DNA of 53,309 nucleotides, taken from assembly GCA_003963405.1 (NCBI GenBank), contig RXIY01000001.1, forward strand, positions 1-53,309. Reading direction: 5' to 3'. The notes beneath the pieces were generated by a model. The model was not told the DNA's origin and searched no databases. It saw only the letters and a list, made by a program, of their open reading frames with translations. A program made the position numbers and the translations under genes. The DNA is from Hyphomicrobiales bacterium. GTDB taxonomy: Bacteria; Pseudomonadota; Alphaproteobacteria; Rhizobiales; Beijerinckiaceae. The first letter of the stretch is position 1. Each line of letters opens with the position of its first letter. This document shows, piece after piece, positions 25,149-35,499 of the stretch.

Positions 25149-26423
25149 ATGCAGTCTTCCGAAGAGAAGCGCCTGGACGGTGGCCCGCGCTGGCTCGTCT
25201 GGTGGCGCTCGACCCCGCTCTATGCGCGCATTCTCGCCGCCGTGCTTCTCGGCGCGCTCGCCGGCGTCGCGCTCGGCGACAACGCCTCCGCGCTCGCCAT
25301 TCCGGCCAAGCTCGTGCTGCGCGTCCTGGGGGCCCTCGCGCCGCCCCTCATCCTCTTCGCCATCGTTCAGGCGCTGATGAGCGCGCCGCTCGGCGGCCGT
25401 CAATCCCTGCGGCTCGTGGTCCTGCTCGTCACGAACACACTCGTCGCCATCGGGGTCGGACTGGGCGTCGCCAATGTCTTGAAGCCTGGAGAATGGGTGA
25501 AGGCGGGGCCGCCGCCCGATATGGCCAAGGCTGCGGCCACGGGGCCCGACCCGATCACCCAGTTTCTCGACAGCGTGCCGCGCAGCGTCGCTGGCCCCTT
25601 CGCGGACGACGGCAAGGTGATCGGCGTCATCCTGCTCGCCATCGCCTTCGGGATCGCCCTGCGGCGGCTGAGGCATCATCCCATTCGCACGGTCGAGGAT
25701 CTGGTCCATGTCGGGCTGACGAGTTTCGTGACCATTCTCGAAGCCGTCGTCGAAGTGGTGCCGCTCGCGGTTTTCGGCGTCGTCGCCAGCATCGTCGGCG
25801 TCAAGGGTTTCGGCGACTTCGCCGCGCTCGGCGGCTTCGTCGTCGCCGTGATCTTCGGGCTTCTCCTGCAGGCCGGCTATTATCTCCTGCGGGTGCGGTT
25901 CGAATCCTGGGTGCGTCCGGCGGCGCTGCTGCGCGGCGTGCGTGACGCGCTGGTGATGGCCTTCTCGACGGCGAGCTCCACGGCCACCATGCCGGTCACC
26001 TATCGCTGCCTGCGCGTCAATGTCGGCCTGCGCGAGCACTCGGCGAGCCTCGGCGCGCTGGTCGGCTCCAATTTCAACAATGACGGCACCGCGCTCTACG
26101 AGGCCATGTCGGCGCTCTTCGTCGCACAGCTCCTCGGCCTGCAACTGACGCTGACCCAGCAATTGGCCGTGGTGCTGACGTCGATCGTCGCCTCGGTCGG
26201 CGCGGCCGGCATTCCGGAGGCGGGCCTCGTCACCATGACGCTCGTATTCAAGTCGGTGGGCCTGCCCACCGAATATATCGCCATGCTGCTGACCGTGGAC
26301 TGGTTCCTCGACCGCTGCCGCACGGCGATCAACGTCATGGGCGACGTGACGGTGAGCTGCCTGCTCGACGGCCGCGCCCGCCAGGACGAGGAAGAAGAGG
26401 CCAGGGAGCTCGTAGACGTTTGA
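25149..26423 (+). CDS. Dicarboxylate/amino acid:cation symporter (SDF/DAACS family)
   Basis: A 424-residue membrane protein with about eight hydrophobic segments and the SDF signatures: MAFSTASSTATMPVTYRC (serine-rich hairpin), NNDGTALYEAMSALF, AAGIPEAGLVTM and the substrate-binding VDWFLDRCRTAINVMGD near the C-terminus. These motifs define Na+- or H+-coupled glutamate/C4-dicarboxylate carriers. The arginine in the DRCRT motif is typical of carriers for acidic substrates. It stands between the chemoreceptor and the convergent sulP gene, 13 bases apart at the ends. Confidence 0.9.
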   Translation: MQSSEEKRLDGGPRWLVWWRSTPLYARILAAVLLGALAGVALGDNASALAIPAKLVLRVLGALAPPLILFAIVQALMSAPLGGRQSLRLVVLLVTNTLVAIGVGLGVANVLKPGEWVKAGPPPDMAKAAATGPDPITQFLDSVPRSVAGPFADDGKVIGVILLAIAFGIALRRLRHHPIRTVEDLVHVGLTSFVTILEAVVEVVPLAVFGVVASIVGVKGFGDFAALGGFVVAVIFGLLLQAGYYLLRVRFESWVRPAALLRGVRDALVMAFSTASSTATMPVTYRCLRVNVGLREHSASLGALVGSNFNNDGTALYEAMSALFVAQLLGLQLTLTQQLAVVLTSIVASVGAAGIPEAGLVTMTLVFKSVGLPTEYIAMLLTVDWFLDRCRTAINVMGDVTVSCLLDGRARQDEEEEARELVDV

Positions 26424-26436
26424 ACCCGCCCGCCGG

Positions 26437-28686
26437 TCAGCGTTGCAGGCCGGCGACCTCGCGATTGGCGAAATCGAGACGCGAGGCCAGCGTCCGGACG
26501 ACGAAGCGGTGGAAGGCGTGGGCGAGCTCCGGCTCCTCACGCTCCATCCGCGCGATCGCGTCCCGGGTGAAGCGATAGACGACGGTCGGCTCGTCGACGA
26601 GAACCGAGGCGCCGCGCGGCATGTCGCGATAGAGCCCCATCTCGCCCAGCAGCGTGTGGCCGACCATGGAGCGCAGGCGCAGGTCATGCCCGTCGGGCGC
26701 CGTGAACAGGATGGTGACGCGGCCCGAGGAGAGGAGAAAGATGCTCTCGCCCGCCTCCCCCTGCCGGAAGACGAAGTCGCCGGGCCCGAGCTCCATCACC
26801 TCGAAATAATCGCTCAGCCGCGCGAAGAGGCTCTCGCCGCCGAGCTCGGCCTTCAGCCATTCCTCGGTCGAGCGCCGGCCCTCCTCGACGGCGGCCGCAT
26901 GCGCCAGCAGCCGGTCCTCGCACCATTCCAGAGCCGCGTCGAGATTTTGAAAGATGCGACAAATCCGGTCGCCGTCCTCGCGGATCAGGCCGCCCTTGAC
27001 GAGCGAGCGCGCCACATTGGGCGGAAGGCCCGCGAAGACGAGGTCGAAGCCCTCCCGCTCGGCGAAGTGACGCAGTTTGTGGAGCGTCATCACCGCCGAA
27101 TAATCGATCCCCAGAACCTGCCGAAAGTCGAGGATGAGGCTGCGGCACGGCGTCGCCTCGCGCCGCAGGGTCTCCTTGATGTGCATCAGCAGGTTATGGG
27201 CGCTACCGAAGAAGATGAAGCCGTGCAGCCACATGATCTGAATGCCCGCGCCGTGCCGCCGCAGCGCCTCGGCGTGGTAATTGGGCCGGTCGACGCGGCT
27301 GGCGAAATTGCTGCGGTCCATGCCGTGCTTGACGAGGCGGATGCGGCTCGTATTGACCGCGAAGGTGATGCAGGCGGCGATGACGCCGACCCCGACGCCC
27401 GCGACGAAGTCGAAGAGCGCGATGGTCAGGAAGATCACGACGAGCTGGAGATAGTCGGCGCGCTGCATGGCGCGCCAGCCGCGGATCAGCCATTCGTCGA
27501 GCATGCCGGCGCCGAGCTGGAGCAGGAGCCCCGCCAGAATGGGCACGGGCACGAAGCCGAGCGGCGCCGGGCCAAGCGCGAGGGGGAGAAGGCAGAGAAG
27601 CCCGGCGAGCGCGCCGCCGCCCCGCGAGCGGGCGCCGGTCTTGTAGCCAAAGAGCGTGCGGCTGACCGAAAGCGTCGTCGCCACGCCGGCGCCCATGGCC
27701 GCGACGGCGTTGGCCGCCCCGTTCACCTTCAGCTCGTAATCGAGATCGACCTCGGCCTGGGTCTCGACCTCGAGCGCCATGATGCTGAGAAGCAGCGTCG
27801 CCACCACCACGGTGATGAGCGCCACATAGTCGCCCGAGCGGCGCAGGATCTCCCGCCAGTCGATCGCAGAGGCGACGTCATGGAGCCATAAGACCGGCAA
27901 AGGCGCGGAGGAGGAGGGCGGCAGATCGAGGAGCCAGCCCGCCGCGCGCGCCTCCTGCGCCGGAACGCCCAGCAGGAAAAGAGCGAGCGGCAGGACCATG
28001 GTCCCGAGCACCAGAAGCGCCGGAAAGGCCAGCTGATTGCGGGCGCGCTGCGCCAGAGCGAGAAGGCCCGCGAACAGGACGCCGCAGGCGAGCTGCGCCA
28101 CATGCCGGCCGGCGGCGATGTCCGAAAGGAGCTTGAGGGACAAGGGCTCGCGCGCCAGAATCCGGATCGCGCCGCTCGTGAGGAACCAGCCCGACGCGGC
28201 CATGAAGCCGCCGATCACCGGATAGGGCAGGAAGCGGATCCACCGCCCGAGCTTCAAGACGCCGAAGAGATAGGAGGTCGCGCCGACAATGGCGGAGCCC
28301 GCGACCACCGCCGCGAAGGCGGTCGCCCCCGCCTCGTCGGCGCGGCCCTGCCGGGAAAGATCCGTCGCGATGAGCCCCGCCATGGAGGCGAGGACGGCGA
28401 TCGCCTTGGAGTCCGGCGCCGCAATGGCGAAAGGCAGCCCGCTCAGCGCCGCGAAAACGATGGCGCCGAGCCCCGCGCCGATCAGGCCGGCGCCGATGCC
28501 CATCGGCAGATAGTCGGCGAGCGGACCGGAGAAGATCAGCGCCGAATAGCTCAATGAGGTGACGATGATCACGACCGGCGCCACCAGACCGGAGACGACG
28601 TCGCGCAGCGTCATGGAGAGACGTGGCGCGCCCGCGCCCGGCCATGGGCGGTTCGGCGAGGAAGACATGCGGACAGGGCGGTTCAT
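26437..28686 (-). CDS. SulP anion transporter fused to STAS and cyclic-nucleotide-binding domains
   Basis: A 749-residue protein. Residues about 25-430 are the SulP/SLC26 membrane domain with roughly 12-14 helices (LSYSALIFSGPLADYLP at the start). A STAS domain follows at about 480-580 with ILDFRQVLGIDYSAVMTL. A cyclic-nucleotide-binding domain occupies about 620-740, with GDFVFRQGEAGESIFLLSSGRV and LLGEMGLYRDMPRGASVLVDEP, the phosphate-binding cassette. Substrate (sulfate, bicarbonate, or other anion) cannot be told. The cNMP domain suggests gating or membrane recruitment by cAMP or cGMP. Confidence 0.87.
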   Translation of the reverse strand: MNRPVRMSSSPNRPWPGAGAPRLSMTLRDVVSGLVAPVVIIVTSLSYSALIFSGPLADYLPMGIGAGLIGAGLGAIVFAALSGLPFAIAAPDSKAIAVLASMAGLIATDLSRQGRADEAGATAFAAVVAGSAIVGATSYLFGVLKLGRWIRFLPYPVIGGFMAASGWFLTSGAIRILAREPLSLKLLSDIAAGRHVAQLACGVLFAGLLALAQRARNQLAFPALLVLGTMVLPLALFLLGVPAQEARAAGWLLDLPPSSSAPLPVLWLHDVASAIDWREILRRSGDYVALITVVVATLLLSIMALEVETQAEVDLDYELKVNGAANAVAAMGAGVATTLSVSRTLFGYKTGARSRGGGALAGLLCLLPLALGPAPLGFVPVPILAGLLLQLGAGMLDEWLIRGWRAMQRADYLQLVVIFLTIALFDFVAGVGVGVIAACITFAVNTSRIRLVKHGMDRSNFASRVDRPNYHAEALRRHGAGIQIMWLHGFIFFGSAHNLLMHIKETLRREATPCRSLILDFRQVLGIDYSAVMTLHKLRHFAEREGFDLVFAGLPPNVARSLVKGGLIREDGDRICRIFQNLDAALEWCEDRLLAHAAAVEEGRRSTEEWLKAELGGESLFARLSDYFEVMELGPGDFVFRQGEAGESIFLLSSGRVTILFTAPDGHDLRLRSMVGHTLLGEMGLYRDMPRGASVLVDEPTVVYRFTRDAIARMEREEPELAHAFHRFVVRTLASRLDFANREVAGLQR

Positions 28687-28749
28687 CCCCCCTGTCTAGT
28701 CGATTTGCGCACAGGCGTCGCCGTTGGAAATGGGTGGGCCGCCGCCGGC

Positions 28750-30594
28750 TCAGGCCTCCTCCATCGCCTCCAGCTCGCTGATCAGCCCGTCGATCATGTC
28801 GAGGCCGATGTTCCAGAAGGCCGGATCGCGGGCGTCGAGGCCGAAGGGCGCGAGCAGCTCGTTGTAGGGCCTGGCGCCGCCCGCCTCGAGAAGCGCGAAA
28901 TAGCGCTCGGCGAAGCCCTCGTGCGCCTGGCTGTAGACCCCGTAGAGCGAATTCACCAGGCAGTCGCCGAAAGCGTAGGCGTAGACATAGAAGGGCGAAT
29001 GGATGAAATGCGGGATATAGGCCCAGAAGGTCTCGTATCCCGGCCCGAGGCGGATCGAGGGGCCGAGGCTGTCGCCCTGCACGCTCATCCAGATGTCGCA
29101 GACCTGGTCGGCGGTGAGCTCGCCGTTGCGGCGCTCGATATGCACCTTCCGCTCGAAGGCGTAGAAGGCCATCTGCCGCACGACCGTATTGATCATGTCC
29201 TCGACCTTGGAGGCGAGCAGCGCACGGCGCTGGACCTTGTCCGTCGCCTGGGCGAGCAGCGCGCGGAAGGTGAGCATCTCCCCGAAGACCGAAGCGGTTT
29301 CGGCGAGCGTCAGCGGCGTCGGCGCCATCAGCGCGCCCTGCCGGGCCGCGAGCACCTGATGCACGCCATGGCCGAGCTCATGGGCGAGCGTCATCACGTC
29401 GCGCGTCTTGCCCTGATAGTTGAGCAGCACATAAGGGTGGGCGGAGGGCACGGTCGGATGCGCGAAGGCGCCGGGCGCCTTGCCGGGGCGCACCGGCGCG
29501 TCGATCCATCTCTTGTCGAAGAAATCATTGGCGATCTCGGCCATGCGCGGCGCGAAGCCCTTATAGGCCGAGAGCACGATGCCGCGCGCCTCCTCCCATG
29601 AATAGCGTCGGGAAGGCGTCTCGGGCAGCGGCGCGCTGCGGTCCCAGTAGTCGAGCGCGTCCTTGCCGAACCATTTGGCCTTGAGCTTGTAATAGCGGTG
29701 CGAGAGGCGCGGATGGGCCGCCGTGACCGCCTTGGCCAGCGCCTCGACCACTTCGGGCTCGACGCGGTTCGAGAGATGGCGCGAATCGGCGACATCCTTG
29801 AATCCGCGCCAGCGATCGGAGATTTCCTTGTCCTTGGCGAGCGTGTTGGTGATGAGCGAGAAGGTGCGCAGATTGGCCTTCAGCGTCTGGCCGATCGCCT
29901 GCGCCGCCTCCCGGCGCTTTTCCTCGCGCGGGTCCTGCATCAGATTGAGAACCGGCTCGATCGCGAGCTCCTCGGTCCCGACCCTGAAGCGCAGGGAGGC
30001 GATGGTCTCGTCGAAGAGGCGGTTCCAGGCGGCCGCGCCGGAAATGTATTTCTCGTGGAAGAGCTCCTCGAGCCGGTCGTCGAGCTCATAGGGCTTTTCC
30101 TTGCGAATGTCCTCGAGCCACGGTTTCCAGCGCGAAAGCGGCGCGGTCGCGGCCGCCGCCATCAGCGTCGCGTCGTCGAGGCGATTGAGCTCGAGCTGGA
30201 AGAAGAGGAGCTGCGCGGAGGCGCTCGTCACCTTTTCCTGCACGTCGCCATAGAATTTCGCCCGCGCCGGATCGGTCGTGTCGCCGCTGTAGAGAAGCCC
30301 GGCATAGGACATCAGTCGGCCGACGAGATCCTGTAACGCCTCGTAGCGCGCGACCGCCTCGCCGATTTTCGCGCTGGCGTCGGAGGCCGCCGCGAGCGCG
30401 GCGAGCTTGCCGCGATACTCCGCGCCGAAGCGCGCCACCTCCTCGGCCATGCGGGCGAGGTCCGCCTTCAGACGCGGCGAATCGGTCCCCTCGTAGAGAT
30501 CGGCGAGATTCCATTCGGGAAGGGTTTCGGCGAGACCCGCCGCGGTTTCGGCCGGCGAATGGACACTCGAAAAATAGCGCATGGCAAAGACCAT
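28750..30594 (-). CDS. pepF: M3 family oligoendopeptidase F
   Basis: A 614-residue cytoplasmic zinc peptidase. The active-site motif HELGHGVHQ and the downstream glutamate in LAETASVFGEM match M3B peptidases of the PepF/oligoendopeptidase F type, with the N-terminal start LPEWNLADLYEG typical of this clade. It degrades short peptides. Starts at ATG 30594 or ATG 30582; the frame extends to 30645 without support. It is isolated, divergent from the sigma-54 response regulator. Confidence 0.9.
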   Translation of the reverse strand: MVFAMRYFSSVHSPAETAAGLAETLPEWNLADLYEGTDSPRLKADLARMAEEVARFGAEYRGKLAALAAASDASAKIGEAVARYEALQDLVGRLMSYAGLLYSGDTTDPARAKFYGDVQEKVTSASAQLLFFQLELNRLDDATLMAAAATAPLSRWKPWLEDIRKEKPYELDDRLEELFHEKYISGAAAWNRLFDETIASLRFRVGTEELAIEPVLNLMQDPREEKRREAAQAIGQTLKANLRTFSLITNTLAKDKEISDRWRGFKDVADSRHLSNRVEPEVVEALAKAVTAAHPRLSHRYYKLKAKWFGKDALDYWDRSAPLPETPSRRYSWEEARGIVLSAYKGFAPRMAEIANDFFDKRWIDAPVRPGKAPGAFAHPTVPSAHPYVLLNYQGKTRDVMTLAHELGHGVHQVLAARQGALMAPTPLTLAETASVFGEMLTFRALLAQATDKVQRRALLASKVEDMINTVVRQMAFYAFERKVHIERRNGELTADQVCDIWMSVQGDSLGPSIRLGPGYETFWAYIPHFIHSPFYVYAYAFGDCLVNSLYGVYSQAHEGFAERYFALLEAGGARPYNELLAPFGLDARDPAFWNIGLDMIDGLISELEAMEEA

Positions 30595-30841
30595 CTCGTT
30601 TCGTGGCGGACCTCCTCCATATGGGCAAAGCCCAAGGGGGATCAACCCGAGAGCGCCGCGCCGGGGCTCTCTTCAAAAGGTAAAGCTCAAGCATAAAATT
30701 CTCAACGCCGAAAAAGCCTTGCGTTTCATTTCGAGGCAGAAATCGACGGCCGTTTAACCCGGTTTTTACCCTGTGCGGCGAAGGATGACGCCTGACACAA
30801 CCGCCGGGCGGCCATCGCCGGACCGGGACCGCGGGAGCGCC

Positions 30842-32338
<1,497 letters not shown>

Positions 32339-32395
32339 GGCGAGGGTGGCGTAGGCGGCCAAATTGTGCGAGCCTTTCCAGCAAAGGAGAGGCGC

Positions 32396-32872
32396 ATGAC
32401 GCTCTACGACATAGAGGCCCGCGCCATCGACGGCGCCACGAAAAGCCTGCGGGATTATGAAGGAAAGACGCTGCTCGTCGTCAATGTGGCGAGCAAATGC
32501 GGCTTCACCCCGCAATACAAGGGGCTCGAAGCCCTCTATCGCAAATATGCCGGCCGGGGCTTCGTCGTGCTGGGCTTTCCCTGCAACCAATTCGGCGCGC
32601 AGGAGCCGGGCTCCGAGAGCGAGATCGCGTCCTTCTGCTCGACGGCCTATGACGTGAGCTTTCCGATGTTCGCCAAGATCGGCGTCAATGGCGAACAGAC
32701 GCACCCGCTCTACAAACTGCTCAAGCGCGAGGCGCCGGGCCTTCTCGGCTCCGAGGCGATCAAGTGGAACTTCACCAAGTTCCTCGTCGATCGCAGCGGC
32801 AAGGTCGTGCGGCGCTATGCGCCGACCGACACGCCCCAATCACTCGAAAAGGACATAGAGGCGGCGCTGTGA
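32396..32872 (+). CDS. Glutathione peroxidase family protein
   Basis: A 158-residue thiol peroxidase. NVASKCGFTPQY with the peroxidatic C35, FPCNQFGAQEPG and KWNFTKFLVDRSG are the standard motifs with the catalytic Cys-Gln-Trp-Asn set. Cysteine replaces selenocysteine. Such bacterial enzymes usually use thioredoxin or glutathione to reduce peroxides. ATG 32396 follows AAGGAGAGG. Its stop overlaps the next start (GTGA). Confidence 0.92.
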   Translation: MTLYDIEARAIDGATKSLRDYEGKTLLVVNVASKCGFTPQYKGLEALYRKYAGRGFVVLGFPCNQFGAQEPGSESEIASFCSTAYDVSFPMFAKIGVNGEQTHPLYKLLKREAPGLLGSEAIKWNFTKFLVDRSGKVVRRYAPTDTPQSLEKDIEAAL

Positions 32873-33153
32873 GCGCGACGATCGAGGTGAAGAAGAGCGC
32901 CGGCGGCGACCCGATGACCTTCGCGGTCGCCGTGCGCGAGGACGAGAGCGAGACGCGCCACGACGTGACGCTGTCGCGGGCGTATCTTGCGCGCGTCGCG
33001 CCCGGCGCTTCCGCCGAGCAGGCGATCGAGGCCGCCTTCCGCTTCCTGCTCGATCGAGAGCCGAAGGAAGCGATCCTGGCGCGTTTCGACGTGAGCGTGA
33101 TCTCGCGCTATTTTCCACAATTCGAGACGCGCCTGCCGGATTATCTGCGCTGA
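32869..33153 (+). CDS. Conserved hypothetical protein coupled to glutathione peroxidase
   Basis: A 94-residue protein starting with GTG 32869, which overlaps the gpx TGA (GTGA), so it is translationally coupled. Its sequence (DVTLSRAYLARVAPGASAEQAIEAAFRFLLDREPKEAIL...ISRYFP) belongs to a small alphaproteobacterial family without known function. It has no signal peptide or membrane segment. Coupling to a peroxidase hints at an oxidative stress role only. Confidence 0.75.
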   Translation: MSATIEVKKSAGGDPMTFAVAVREDESETRHDVTLSRAYLARVAPGASAEQAIEAAFRFLLDREPKEAILARFDVSVISRYFPQFETRLPDYLR

Positions 33154-33156
33154 CCG

Positions 33157-35292
33157 TCAGAAGGCGGCGCGCAGTCTCAGGCCGAAGACGTTCACCGGCC
33201 CGCGCGCGCTGTTGTGCGCCGGATTGATCAAAAGCTGATAATCGAAGGTCGCGTCGAAATTCTTTCCAAACCCCACCTTGTAATAGGCTTCCATATTCTT
33301 CTCGCCGCCATAGGTCAGGGCGCCGTCGCCGATATAGACGCTCAATCCCCCGAGCCCGAAATAGCGGACCCGATCTCCATGAAGTCCGCTGAAGGCCACT
33401 GCGGCGCCGATCTCGTCGTCATCGCGCCCCCATAAGGCGCCGCCGCCGACAAGTCCGAAGGCGATGCTGCGGTCGATGTCGGTGTAATCGACAGTCTCGA
33501 AACGCCCGTCCGCCATGCTCGCGCGCAGGAAGAACCCCAGATGCGGCATGAGCTGCTGCTTGATATTGACGCCGCCGCCTGTTTTGACGGCGCGCCGGCG
33601 CGAAGACTCGACGGTCGGCGGGAATTCGCCGGTGATGAAGGCATAGCGGATGGCGTCGTCCGCCCTGGTGAGGAGGCCATTGTCGCCGAAGCCGAGAAAT
33701 TTGATGGCGCCCGGCTGTCCGAGTAGCTCGTAACGCGCCTCGAACTCCGCAACGGCCATGAACTGCCGAAACAGCACGGGCTCGATGTCGTCGCTATTGG
33801 GAACCGTCGAGAGCTGAAAGACGCCGCCGCGCGCGGTCCACCAGTCCTGTTTCCACTCCAGCGCCAGACCATGCGTATAGCCCCAGGCGTCAGCCGCATA
33901 ATCGAAGGCGCCCATGTTGTTGAAGGCGAAATTCAGGAAGCCTGTGGTCGGATCATGCGCATAGACGTTGTCGTCGAAGACGTCGCCGACCGCGAATTTC
34001 CCCAGCGTGACGATGATCCGGTCCTTGTCGACCCGCCCCGAAATCTGGTTCTGCGTCGACTCCAGCACCTCGCTTCGCGAGCCTTCGTCGGAGGCGCTCT
34101 CCGTCTGCGAGCCGTCGAGGCCGATGATCTGCCGCAGGAAGTAGCGCTGGAAGCGCATGTAGGGAGCCGCCCGGCCGACTTTTGCAACGGCGCCGTCCAC
34201 ATAGGAGGCGGCGCCGACGGAGTTCGCAAGCCCGTAGCCGGCGTCGATCTCGGGATTGAGATAGGCCGCGCCGCCCGGCCAGAGTCTGAGACCCATGTAA
34301 AGATTGGATGTCGAACCCAGATTCGCCTTGCCCTGCGAGGGAAGGCTGTTCGGGCCGTCATAGGCGGCAGGAAACTTCGGATAGGCCTGCCCGACATTGG
34401 TTGTCTGGCCGTGGACGCTGTAAAGCTCCTCGCTCACGCCTCCGGCCGCCTCGTCAGGGGCATGGCCGCTGCGATCCCCGTTACGGCCGCCATATCGAAT
34501 GGGCCCCGGAATGCGGTCCTCCTCGCCGAAGTGATAGTTGAGGCCGAATCTGAGGATGTGATTCTCGTTTTTCACCCGTGAGACATAGGCGAGGCCGCTC
34601 CCGTCGTCGAAAGTCTGCGTGTTCAGCGACTGGCTGAGAAAGAGATATTCGCCGCGCGCCGACCACTCTTCAGAAAGCGCATATTCGAGACCGGCGCCGA
34701 GCGCGAATTTCATCCGCGAGGACTGCGACCATCCGGCCGGGAAGCGAGCGCCGTCGACCGACAATGTCGCCGGCCCGCGCGCGCCCCCAGCCGCGACGCC
34801 GCCCGTGAGATAGAAAAGCGCGCTGCCGACGGCGACGCCGGCGCGCCCCCGAAGGCTGGCGAAGAAATTGGCGCTCGGCCCCGCGTCGAGTGAAAAAAGC
34901 GGCGGATATGGATAGGCCCCAAAACTAGGGTAAGCGCCGATGGGGGCGCGGCGGCCGTCGAGAAGGCTGAGATCCGTCTCGAAACCCCATACCCAGGGGC
35001 CGCTTTGCCAATTGTAGCCGGCCTGCGCGCCGACCGAGACGCCGAGGCGCGCAAAAGACGGCGGATAGAGATCGGGCCGGGGGAAATCGACGCCGCCCAC
35101 CGCCTGGAGACGTTCTCCGCCATGGACTGGCCGCGCGGCGCCGAGACTGGCGCCGAGGTAAAGACCCGCCCAGTTGAAAGGCGGCGCGCCAGCGGCCGAA
35201 GCCGGCGTCGACGCCCCCAGCGCGGCCAGCAAGGCGGCGACGCAGGAGGAGGCGCGGAGCAGGCAGGCGGCAAACCGTCGCACGGCTTTCAT
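33157..35292 (-). CDS. Outer membrane protein with two beta-barrel parts (Omp25/31-like plus OprB-like porin)
   Basis: A 711-residue exported protein. Signal peptide 1-33 (ASTPASA). Residues about 38-265 resemble the eight-stranded Omp25/31 or LomR-type porin family (FNWAGLYLGASLGA start, LRFGLNYHFG end). Residues about 310-711 resemble carbohydrate-selective OprB porins, ending in an aromatic-terminated barrel strand (NVFGLRLRAAF). The C-terminal phenylalanine fits BAM recognition. Having two barrel-type domains in one chain is unusual. ATG 35292 follows GAGGG; the frame extends to 35367 without support. Substrate unknown. Confidence 0.8.
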   Translation of the reverse strand: MKAVRRFAACLLRASSCVAALLAALGASTPASAAGAPPFNWAGLYLGASLGAARPVHGGERLQAVGGVDFPRPDLYPPSFARLGVSVGAQAGYNWQSGPWVWGFETDLSLLDGRRAPIGAYPSFGAYPYPPLFSLDAGPSANFFASLRGRAGVAVGSALFYLTGGVAAGGARGPATLSVDGARFPAGWSQSSRMKFALGAGLEYALSEEWSARGEYLFLSQSLNTQTFDDGSGLAYVSRVKNENHILRFGLNYHFGEEDRIPGPIRYGGRNGDRSGHAPDEAAGGVSEELYSVHGQTTNVGQAYPKFPAAYDGPNSLPSQGKANLGSTSNLYMGLRLWPGGAAYLNPEIDAGYGLANSVGAASYVDGAVAKVGRAAPYMRFQRYFLRQIIGLDGSQTESASDEGSRSEVLESTQNQISGRVDKDRIIVTLGKFAVGDVFDDNVYAHDPTTGFLNFAFNNMGAFDYAADAWGYTHGLALEWKQDWWTARGGVFQLSTVPNSDDIEPVLFRQFMAVAEFEARYELLGQPGAIKFLGFGDNGLLTRADDAIRYAFITGEFPPTVESSRRRAVKTGGGVNIKQQLMPHLGFFLRASMADGRFETVDYTDIDRSIAFGLVGGGALWGRDDDEIGAAVAFSGLHGDRVRYFGLGGLSVYIGDGALTYGGEKNMEAYYKVGFGKNFDATFDYQLLINPAHNSARGPVNVFGLRLRAAF

Positions 35293-35412
35293 ATCCCTCG
35301 CAGTAACGCAGAAGCCCGCGATTTGGAACCATTCCGCGTCGATTCTCGCCTCGCGATAAAGCTTCACTGTGCAGTCCGAATGACAGGCGGAGGCGGTTCA
35401 TGGCTCCTGCAA

Positions 35413-35428
35413 GTGGCACGCTTCTTGT
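35413..35428 (+). promoter_or_regulatory. Possible sigma-54 promoter upstream of the CP-ATP-grasp operon
   Basis: TGGCACG (35414-35420), four bases, TTGT (35425-35428). The -24 element is perfect and the spacing right; the -12 element has GT instead of GC. It lies 72 bases before the ATG at 35500, in a 207-base divergent gap also serving the porin gene. Confidence 0.35.
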
Positions 35429-35499
35429 CTCCTCTCCCTCCGGCAGCATGTCTGCGTCGCGCCCGCAAACAGAGGCGCGCGGCAAGGAGAGGAGCGTCG

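Noticed and set aside
25071-26687. 538-codon minus-strand frame
   Set aside because: Antisense to the SDF symporter gene; no start, family or ribosome-binding support.
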